Below, in pieces: positions 1 to 4,709 of a DNA stretch of 8,107 bases. Source of the DNA: JAJPXC01 sp964562375. GTDB taxonomy: Bacteria > Bacteroidota > Bacteroidia > Bacteroidales > Muribaculaceae. The notes under the pieces were generated by a model, which searched no databases, was not told where the DNA came from, and saw only the letters and a program-made list of their open reading frames with translations. The stretch lies in the NCBI GenBank assembly GCA_964562375.1, contig CAZLSW010000107.1, positions 1 to 8,107 of the forward strand. The letters are read 5' to 3'. Every line of letters starts with the position of its first letter. Positions within the stretch are counted from its first letter, which is position 1. A program made the translations under genes and the position numbers.

Positions 1-11
1 CAAAGAATTAA

Positions 12-127
12 CACGAATTTCCATAATGAAACGCTATCAACATTAGTGTAAATTAAAAGAGCGTAAGCTCTTTAAATATTATTAGAATCGCAGTTAACTT
101 ATTGTTGTTCATTAGTGTTTATTCGTG
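12..127. repeat. Imperfect inverted and direct repeats in left spacer
   Basis: CACGAAT (12-18) and TAATGAA (24-30) recur in reverse complement as TTCATTA (108-114) and ATTCGTG (121-127), so the two ends form an imperfect inverted repeat around the small hairpin at 56-73. The inner spacing differs by one base (5 versus 6). CATTAGTGT also occurs twice in direct orientation (41-49 and 110-118). The stretch is AT-rich and has no convincing coding frame. It looks like a degenerate dispersed intergenic element; that it is a repeat family across the genome is inference. Confidence 0.4.
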
Positions 128-148
128 GTTTCATAACTTGAGAAAGTT
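52..148 (-). ncRNA. Candidate small RNA or leader RNA, reading leftward
   Basis: A consensus promoter at 155-185 on the minus strand should start a transcript near 148. A hairpin at 56-73 followed by a T-rich run on that strand could end it near 50, giving about 95 nt. The only frame inside is an 11-codon one, 134 down to 99, reading MKPRINTNEQQ and then stop; it may be chance. I know no RNA family that this matches. It could instead be the 5' leader of a gene to the left of the window, since a short minus frame starting at 24 (MEIRVNSL) stays open to the edge. Both ends are inferred from motifs only. Confidence 0.3.
56..73 (-). terminator. Hairpin with T-rich tail, possible terminator
   Basis: AAAGAGC (56-62) and GCTCTTT (67-73) form a perfect 7-bp stem with a four-base loop. 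On the minus strand the stem is followed by TTTTAATTT, as in a modest intrinsic terminator. On the plus strand the tail is TTTAAATATT, so weaker bidirectional action is possible. It could end the candidate short transcript from the promoter at 155-185, or transcripts running through from the DUF3127 gene about 230 bp upstream. Confidence 0.4.
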
Positions 149-154
149 GAATTG

Positions 155-185
155 CAAATTTAAGCATTATTTCTCATTACGCAAA
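155..185 (-). promoter_or_regulatory. Bacteroidetes-type promoter reading leftward, no gene in window
   Basis: On the minus strand a -33 box TTTG (185-182), a 19-bp spacer and a -7 box TAAATTTG (162-155) match the Bacteroides consensus TTTG / TAnnTTTG exactly. The geometry equals that of the promoter in front of the DUF3127 gene in this window (746-776). It lies about 120 bp past the DUF3127 stop codon and points to the left edge. No protein gene within the window lies downstream, which is why a small RNA or long leader is proposed. Confidence 0.5.
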
Positions 186-242
186 CGGGGGAAGCCGCCC
201 ACGTTAGTGGTTATTCAAGTTTTTAACCTCTCCCCCCCTATA

Positions 243-287
243 GACAATGCCCCGCTTGGCGGGATGCCAGGCAGGGCTCTTATTGTC
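243..287. other. Predicted stem structure in the DUF3127 3' spacer
   Basis: An outer stem GACAAT (243-248) / ATTGTC (282-287) encloses a small hairpin CCCGC (251-255) / GCGGG (259-263) with loop TTG, and the odd palindrome TGCCAGGCA (265-273). It begins 16 bases past the DUF3127 stop codon on the minus strand. No T run follows directly, so it is not a classical terminator; it could protect a 3' end or be incidental. A run of seven C lies beside it (232-238). Confidence 0.25.
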
Positions 288-303
288 GAGACTGATTGTT
301 GGC

Positions 304-708
304 TTAGAAGGGAAGGTCGTCCTCGCCAGCTTGCGGGGAAAGCGATGGCGGAGGGGTTTGGGCGGCAGGAGCAGCGTAGCCACCCTGAGCCGGCGCGGCG
401 GCAGGAGCGGCTGCGGGAGCGGCGGCTGCGGGAGCGTTGGCATCTACCTTTTCGGCTTTCCAGCCACGGATGCTGGTGAACCAGCGGCCTTGATACTCGC
501 GGCTATCGATGTCGAAACTCAGCTTCACGGTATCGCCCACGTTCAAGGGATATTGGTCGGCACGCTCGCCGAAGAAGTCGAAGAACACTTTCTTGGGGTA
601 ATTCTCTTGTGTCTCAAGCACATACTCGCGCTTTCTCCAGAGGTTGCCTGCTTTGGAGGTGCCTGACGCCTCGGGGAGTGCCAGGATGATTTTTCCAGTG
701 ATTTCCAT
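304..708 (-). CDS. DUF3127 protein, OB-fold-like with SSB-type acidic tip
   Basis: The 134-residue product begins MEITGKIILALPEASGTS and matches my memory of the DUF3127 family, which is widespread in Bacteroidetes and has no assigned function. Residues 1-88 are a compact beta-rich segment of OB-fold size, with aromatic residues (F42, F43, F45, F46, W76, F77, W83) and basic residues (K19, R25, K26, R27) that could contact single-stranded nucleic acid. Residues 89-125 are a low-complexity Ala/Pro/Gln linker. The last residues, EDDLPF, resemble the DDDIPF tip of SSB, which docks DNA repair and replication enzymes. The layout OB fold, disordered linker, acidic tip is that of SSB. No signal peptide is seen, so a cytoplasmic location is expected. 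The ATG at 708 has a consensus promoter about 40 bp upstream, so it can be expressed independently of the hydrolase gene before it. Family assignment is fairly sure; the SSB-like role is inference. Confidence 0.85.
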   Translation of the reverse strand: MEITGKIILALPEASGTSKAGNLWRKREYVLETQENYPKKVFFDFFGERADQYPLNVGDTVKLSFDIDSREYQGRWFTSIRGWKAEKVDANAPAAAAPAAAPAAAPAQGGYAAPAAQTPPPSLSPQAGEDDLPF

Positions 709-745
709 TTGGGATATTTAATGAGTTTATGATTTTTTCTTGATG

Positions 746-776
746 CAAATTTAAGATTTTCGATTGAGGCGGCAAA
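746..776 (-). promoter_or_regulatory. Consensus promoter of the DUF3127 gene
   Basis: On the minus strand the -33 box TTTG (776-773), a 19-bp spacer and the -7 box TAAATTTG (753-746) fit the Bacteroidetes housekeeping consensus exactly. The -33 box sits three bases past the stop codon of the upstream hydrolase gene. The expected start is near 739, giving a leader of about 30 nt. This argues that DUF3127 is not just the tail of an operon. Confidence 0.6.
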
Positions 777-779
777 GCT

Positions 780-2492
780 TTATCGGAAAATTTTATGAAC
801 ATCGACAGCTCCGTTGCCGTACTGTACCCTAGCGAGATACACACCATGGCTCAGTCGGCCCAGCTCCATGCTCAGCTCGGTGCCGCGGCCTTGGGCGCTC
901 ATAACGGGCAGACCGGTAAGGGCGTAGATGTCGACACGGTCCACTCCAGCCGAGCAGCGCACGGTAAGCACCTGGTTGAGCAGTTCCCACGACTTGTCGT
1001 AGGCCAGATCGCCCACGCCTGAGTTGCCGGTGGTGGCCAACGCGCTCTCGTAATAGCCTTGGTCGAACGCGGTAACACCGAAGCGGAGGTCGGCCTCGGT
1101 CATCATCAATGTCAACTCGGTATCGTGCACCTTGTGGGCGACAACCTTAGTGGGGTCCTCGAGGTCGAACGGCTCGTCCCCCTTGGCATAATACACTGTG
1201 TAATAGCGTATTGGTGCGTCCTCGCTCTCAGGCTCGGCAGGATCCCATGTGAGGTAATAGTAGCAATCGGAGCTTTCACCCTCGGGCATCGCTATCTCAA
1301 CTTCGAGATTTTGTGGCGCTCCGGGGGAGGTGACGCCGTTGTACTCCATCGGGGGGATGTGAGCGGGATATTTGAAGTAGTTGTTCTGGAGCTCGTCGTA
1401 GAGGGCTTGCACCTTGGATTCCGAGCCGATTACATGTTCAGTGCGGAAGAAGCACACACCCGACATACCCTCCTTGGCACGCACCTTCTCAATCTGGTCG
1501 GTGACCACCGAAGTAGCCCAGTTGTTGGAGCCGTCAACCATCTTGTAGGGGGCGAGGCCAACGACCAATTGGCGTCCGTAGCAGTTGTCAACCCACGTGC
1601 CCATGTTGGGGGAGAAACCGTAGGTCTCGTTCCAGTACATTTGGGGAATGAGCAGGTCGTGGTGGCCGCTTTGCATCCATTGGCAAGCGTCCTGGTACAC
1701 ACCGTAGGCGGTCATGTTGCCATAGCCGGGGAGATTCTTGTAGGTGCCGATGGGAGCCGCTCCCACCTTGAAGTTGGGTTTCAGCCCCTTGGCCATCTCA
1801 TAGAAGTCGGCGATGAAGGTGTTTATGTTCTCGCGTCGCCAATCCTCGAGGGAAAGTCCGTCGGGGTTATAGTTGGCGTAGGTTTCCGAGTCGTCCCATC
1901 CGCTAGTTGACGGGTATCGGGTGTAGTCGAAGCTACAGCCGTCGTAGTCGTAGTTGGCCACCAACTCGCGATAAACGTCCACAAGGTACTCCCTCACCTC
2001 GGGTAACCCCGGGTCGAGGTAATAAGCGCCGTTGTACTCAAAGAGCCATTCGGGATGCTGATAGTAGACGTGGCTACGAGGGTTGTTACGGTATTTGGAG
2101 GCCTCGGAGGCTGTGCCGATGCGGTAGGGCACAATCCACGCGTGCACCTCCATGTCTCGAGCATGGCAAGCGTCAATCACCATCTGCGAGATGTCGTAGC
2201 TTTGGTTTTTGGAGCCGTCGCCCGTGAACACGCGCATAGTGGGCTGGTAGGAGGAGTCCCACGCCACATCGCCCTTCACCTGGGCTTGGAATATAATGGT
2301 GTTGAAATTGGCTTGCTGCAGGCGGTCGAGGATGTCGTTGAGCTCCTGACGCTGTTGGGCCTCGTTGTACGACGAAGGGAAGTCGAGGGCCGAGTTGGTG
2401 GTCAACCACACAGCTCTCACCTCGCTTTTAGGCTGAGCCACAGCGGTTAAGGCTAGGGCCGAGCAGGCTATAGATAGCAAAATTTGTTTCAT
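780..2492 (-). CDS. Exported GHL10 (DUF187) glycoside hydrolase-like protein with T9SS tail
   Basis: The 570-residue protein starts with a signal peptide (residues 1-19, likely cut A-V-A|Q). Residues 24 to about 370 match the GHL10/DUF187 TIM-barrel family: EVRAVWLTT near 24-32, NFNTIIFQAQVKGD at 62-75, MEVHAWIVPYR at 114-124, and DYDGCSFDYTRYP at 182-194 with D184, D189 and the Tyr-Pro pair typical of the family. E. coli DigH (YddW), of the same family, cuts denuded peptidoglycan strands, so a glycan-cleaving role is plausible, but the substrate here is unknown. Residues about 389-490 look like an Fn3 module (SPGAPQNLEVEI, YYLTWDPAE, YYTVYYAKG). Residues about 505-570 (VDIYALTGLPV, LSHGVYLARV, final HKIFR) form a T9SS type A sorting domain, so the product should be secreted or surface-attached. 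Cys10 gives a poor lipobox, so a lipoprotein is less likely. It diverges from the glycosyltransferase gene and lies 71 bp upstream of DUF3127. Confidence 0.85.
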   Translation of the reverse strand: MKQILLSIACSALALTAVAQPKSEVRAVWLTTNSALDFPSSYNEAQQRQELNDILDRLQQANFNTIIFQAQVKGDVAWDSSYQPTMRVFTGDGSKNQSYDISQMVIDACHARDMEVHAWIVPYRIGTASEASKYRNNPRSHVYYQHPEWLFEYNGAYYLDPGLPEVREYLVDVYRELVANYDYDGCSFDYTRYPSTSGWDDSETYANYNPDGLSLEDWRRENINTFIADFYEMAKGLKPNFKVGAAPIGTYKNLPGYGNMTAYGVYQDACQWMQSGHHDLLIPQMYWNETYGFSPNMGTWVDNCYGRQLVVGLAPYKMVDGSNNWATSVVTDQIEKVRAKEGMSGVCFFRTEHVIGSESKVQALYDELQNNYFKYPAHIPPMEYNGVTSPGAPQNLEVEIAMPEGESSDCYYYLTWDPAEPESEDAPIRYYTVYYAKGDEPFDLEDPTKVVAHKVHDTELTLMMTEADLRFGVTAFDQGYYESALATTGNSGVGDLAYDKSWELLNQVLTVRCSAGVDRVDIYALTGLPVMSAQGRGTELSMELGRLSHGVYLARVQYGNGAVDVHKIFR

Positions 2493-2533
2493 TTCGGGAT
2501 AAGGGTTGTCGCTTTAAGGTTATATATTAGGTG

Positions 2534-2541
2534 CAAATTTA
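2534..2541 (-). promoter_or_regulatory. -7 box upstream of the GHL10 gene
   Basis: On the minus strand TAAATTTG followed by C matches the Bacteroidetes -7 consensus and ends about 40 bp before the ATG at 2492. No TTTG is found at the usual 19-21 bp upstream, so this promoter may be weak or need an activator. The predicted leader is about 35 nt. Confidence 0.45.
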
Positions 2542-2570
2542 CGAAAAATTCTTGGAATTTAAGCCACATC

Positions 2571-2602
2571 TTTGCCCATGTGAGGATTTTTCGCTTACTT
2601 TG
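2571..2602 (+). promoter_or_regulatory. Promoter of the glycosyltransferase gene
   Basis: A -33 box TTTG (2571-2574), a 20-bp spacer and TTACTTTG (2595-2602, one mismatch to TAnnTTTG) lie just before the ATG at 2621. Transcription would start near 2609, leaving a very short leader of about a dozen bases. It faces the -7 box of the divergent hydrolase gene. Confidence 0.45.
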
Positions 2603-2620
2603 TGCCGCAATTAGCCAAAG

Positions 2621-3682
2621 ATGCTACCAATCGTGCTCGACAATATAATTTTCTCGTGGCAACGCTCGGGAGGTATTTCCACCGTATGGGGCCGCGTGAT
2701 ACAGGCGCTTGCCGCGTCGGGCATGGACTATCGCGTGCTCGAATGGGACGGCGCCAACCGCAATGTGTGTCGTCGCGACCTGAAAATCCCCTCTTCCAAG
2801 GTTACCAAGCTCAAGGCGCTGCTCCCCATGGTAGCCCGTTACCAAGGCGTGAAATGGGGAAAGCAGGAGCCGTTCATTTTCCACAGCTCCTATTACCGAT
2901 TCTGCACTAACCCCAACGCTATCAACATCTTAACCGTGCACGATTTCACCTACGAGCGATGCTCCTCGGGGTTGAAACGCGCTGTGCACCACCTCACCAA
3001 GCGGCGTGCCATCCAGCGTGCCGACCGTGTGATATGCGTGTCGTCAAACACCCGCGATGACCTGCTCCATTACGTGCCTGGGGTGGACCCCGACAAAGTG
3101 AGGGTGATATACAACGGCGTGGACGAGAAATTCCGCCGACTGAGCGACCACAAGCGTTTCCGTTCTGGTACCAAGCCTTTCCTCCTATATCTGGGGGAGC
3201 GCACCGGCTACAAGAACTTCCGAATCGCCGTCGAGACCGCCCAACTGATGGGTATCGAGCTGAAAATCGCTGGTCCTCACCTCAATGGCCGTGAACTCAA
3301 TTGGCTCACGCGCATGCTCGACGACCGCTACCAGTCGCTGGGATACGTCGACACTTGCACCCTAAACCGTATGTTGAACGAGGCGTTCGCTCTTATTTAT
3401 CCTTCTGCCTATGAGGGCTTTGGCCTGCCGATTGTGGAGGCGCAGAAGGCTGGTTGCCCGGTGCTCGCTCTCAATTCCTCCTCCCTGCCCGAGGTGATGG
3501 GCGACGAGACCATGCTGGTGGACGAGCCTGACCCCAAGGCATTTACCCAAAAGGCGTGCCAGTTGTACGACCACTCAGTGCGCGAGCACGTAATCGCCCA
3601 AGGGATAAAAAACGCCGAACGATTCTCCTGGAACCAGATGGCCCAGCAGTACCTCGACCTTTACCGTGAAGTATCCCAATAA
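2621..3682 (+). CDS. Glycosyltransferase, GT4 type (GT-B fold)
   Basis: The 353-residue protein has the two-lobed GT-B plan of GT4 enzymes, which move a sugar from a nucleotide sugar to a growing glycan on the cytoplasmic face of the membrane. The N-terminal lobe (about 1-165) carries the glycine-containing acceptor-side loop (SWQRSGGIST, 12-21), HSSYYRF and LTVHDFTYER. The C-terminal lobe carries VRVIYNGVDEKF (160-171), FLLYLGERTGYKNF (187-200, with R194 and K198 where nucleotide-phosphate contacts are usual), the GYVD segment (241-244) and the E-x7-E motif in YEGFGLPIVEA (E265, E273). No signal peptide or membrane span is seen. Length is normal for the family, and it resembles mannosyl- or rhamnosyltransferases of capsule, O-antigen or exopolysaccharide pathways, but the sugar cannot be named. 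No other polysaccharide genes are nearby. It shares its reading frame with the methyltransferase 69 bp downstream, and the two are probably co-transcribed. Confidence 0.9.
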   Translation: MLPIVLDNIIFSWQRSGGISTVWGRVIQALAASGMDYRVLEWDGANRNVCRRDLKIPSSKVTKLKALLPMVARYQGVKWGKQEPFIFHSSYYRFCTNPNAINILTVHDFTYERCSSGLKRAVHHLTKRRAIQRADRVICVSSNTRDDLLHYVPGVDPDKVRVIYNGVDEKFRRLSDHKRFRSGTKPFLLYLGERTGYKNFRIAVETAQLMGIELKIAGPHLNGRELNWLTRMLDDRYQSLGYVDTCTLNRMLNEAFALIYPSAYEGFGLPIVEAQKAGCPVLALNSSSLPEVMGDETMLVDEPDPKAFTQKACQLYDHSVREHVIAQGIKNAERFSWNQMAQQYLDLYREVSQ

Positions 3683-3691
3683 TTATCTATA

Positions 3692-3754
3692 GGCCCTATT
3701 AGCCCCATAAGCCCCATAAGCCCCATAAGCCCCATAAGCCCTATAAGCCCCATG
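3692..3754 (+). repeat. 9-bp tandem repeat array AGCCCCATA, seven units
   Basis: The units are GGCCCTATT (3692), four perfect AGCCCCATA (3701, 3710, 3719, 3728), AGCCCTATA (3737) and AGCCCCATG (3746). The last unit supplies the start codon of the methyltransferase. The array begins nine bases after the glycosyltransferase stop, and since the unit is three codons long the whole spacer is open in the frame shared by both genes, reading as Gly-Pro-Ile then Ser-Pro-Ile repeats. Gain or loss of a unit would keep frame. The same repeat recurs at 7984-8037. Confidence 0.9.
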
Positions 3755-4552
3755 CTCCTCCACCGCGTTACCACCCTCAACGACCCCGCTTTGGCCCCTT
3801 ACGCGCGATTGACCGAGAGCCAGCTGCGGCAGGGGGAGGGAGTGATGATTGTGGAGAGCCCCAAGGTGATAAAGGTAGCGTTGGAGGCTGGCTATCAGCC
3901 CATTTCACTCCTTTGCGAGGATCGACATATCACTGGTGATGCCGCCGAAATAATAGACATGTGCCCCGATGAAATGCCCGTTTACACTGGCGAACGACCG
4001 ATGTTGGAATCCCTAACGGGCTATAAATTGACCCGAAGCGTATTGTGCGCTATGCATCGCCCCCAATTGCCATCGGTGGAGGAGGTGTGCGGCAACGCGC
4101 GCCGCGTGGCTGTCATCGACCAAGTGTGCGATACCACCAATATCGGTGCCATATTCCGCTCGGCCGCTGCACTGGGAATCGACGCTGTGCTCTGTACGCC
4201 CGGCACCTGCGACCCTTGGAACCGACGGTCGATACGCGTGTCAATGGGCTCGGTGTTTCTCGTTCCGTGGACTTGGCTCCCATCGGGACACGATTTTAAC
4301 GACGTTTTGCGTTCTCTTGGATTCAAGACAGTAGCGATGGCGCTGACCGATCGCTCGGTGCCTATCGACGACCCCGCTCTCAACACCGAGCCGCTACTGG
4401 CTATTGTCCTTGGCACCGAGGGTGACGGCCTTGCCCAGCGAGTGATTGACGGTTGCGACTACACAGCACGCATTCCCATGCATCACGGGGTAGATTCACT
4501 CAACGTCGCGGCCGCCTCGGCCGTCGCTTTCTACCAGTTAAGACTCCACTAA
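3752..4552 (+). CDS. TrmH/SpoU-family RNA 2'-O-methyltransferase
   Basis: The 266-residue protein is a SPOUT-class enzyme that uses S-adenosylmethionine to methylate a ribose in tRNA or rRNA. The N-terminal substrate-binding part (about 1-100) contains LTESQLRQGEGVMIVESPKV and a family-typical VALEAGYQPISLL. The catalytic knot domain has all three motifs: motif 1 DTTNIGAIFRSAAALG (127-142, N130 and R136), motif 2 VLGTEGDGLA (219-228) and motif 3 IPMHHGVDSLNVAAASAV (241-258, S249 and N251). The ATG at 3752 lies inside the last unit of a 9-bp repeat and has no visible Shine-Dalgarno sequence, which is common in this phylum; the sequence just after it fits the family N-terminus, so the start is credible. 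No promoter is seen in the spacer, so expression probably depends on transcription from the glycosyltransferase gene. The exact RNA target cannot be told from the sequence. Confidence 0.92.
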   Translation: MLLHRVTTLNDPALAPYARLTESQLRQGEGVMIVESPKVIKVALEAGYQPISLLCEDRHITGDAAEIIDMCPDEMPVYTGERPMLESLTGYKLTRSVLCAMHRPQLPSVEEVCGNARRVAVIDQVCDTTNIGAIFRSAAALGIDAVLCTPGTCDPWNRRSIRVSMGSVFLVPWTWLPSGHDFNDVLRSLGFKTVAMALTDRSVPIDDPALNTEPLLAIVLGTEGDGLAQRVIDGCDYTARIPMHHGVDSLNVAAASAVAFYQLRLH

Positions 4553-4558
4553 AATTTT

Positions 4559-4583
4559 ACTAATTTTTCAATTCAAATTTAGT
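4559..4583 (+). terminator. Weak AT-rich hairpin after the methyltransferase gene
   Basis: ACTAATTTT (4559-4567) pairs with AAATTTAGT (4575-4583) with one mismatch and a seven-base loop, starting seven bases past the stop codon. The stem is AT-rich and lacks a clean T run, so it is at best a weak terminator or 3'-end structure. Confidence 0.25.
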
Positions 4584-4610
4584 TAATCTATTAGATATCA
4601 GCCGTTTTAC

Positions 4611-4630
4611 TTTAGTAGACGTTTACTAAA
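4611..4630. promoter_or_regulatory. 20-bp palindrome upstream of the SGNH gene promoter
   Basis: TTTAGTAGACGTTTACTAAA is an inverted repeat with seven perfect pairs (TTTAGTA / TACTAAA) around GACGTT. It lies 16 bp upstream of the -33 box of the large SGNH gene, where a dimeric regulator could bind. It could also be a structure in the 3' end of the methyltransferase transcript. Related TACTAA / TTAGT words occur nearby at 4558-4583. Confidence 0.35.
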
Positions 4631-4645
4631 ACTTTTAACCGGCGA

Positions 4646-4676
4646 TTTCACAGGGTCAAGGGTGAGTGTACCTTTG
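4646..4676 (+). promoter_or_regulatory. Promoter of the SGNH gene; excludes the earlier GTG start
   Basis: The -7 box TACCTTTG (4669-4676, followed by C) matches the Bacteroidetes consensus, and TTTC (4646-4649), one mismatch from TTTG, lies exactly 19 bp upstream. Transcription should begin near 4683. This box overlaps the possible in-frame GTG at 4662, so that codon would lie upstream of the transcript; the ATG at 4710 is the start. Confidence 0.6.
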
Positions 4677-4709
4677 CGAAAAAAGTTCAACAACACTCAT
4701 AACCCCAAT

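Noticed and set aside
102..666. Plus-strand open frames overlapping the left spacer and the DUF3127 gene
   Set aside because: They are antisense to a recognisable DUF3127 gene, are rich in Arg and low-complexity sequence, and match no family I know. They arise from the GC-rich Ala/Pro linker DNA.
1059..1910. 283-codon plus-strand frame inside the GHL10 gene
   Set aside because: It is a shadow of the minus-strand hydrolase, whose motifs, signal peptide and sorting tail are all clear. No promoter or family motif supports the antisense frame.
2460..2492. GHL10 protein as a lipoprotein (Cys10)
   Set aside because: The residues before Cys10 (S-I-A) are a poor lipobox and the hydrophobic part would be too short. 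A-V-A at 17-19 is a better signal peptidase I site, and the T9SS tail fits a soluble export route.
3692..3754. CRISPR array
   Set aside because: The units are nine bases long and directly joined with no unique spacers, so this is a tandem repeat.
2621..4552. Glycosyltransferase-methyltransferase fusion by stop-codon readthrough
   Set aside because: The two genes share a frame with one TAA between them, but TAA is a strong stop, each protein is complete at its usual family length, and nothing suggests recoding. The shared frame is noted as a feature of the repeat spacer only.
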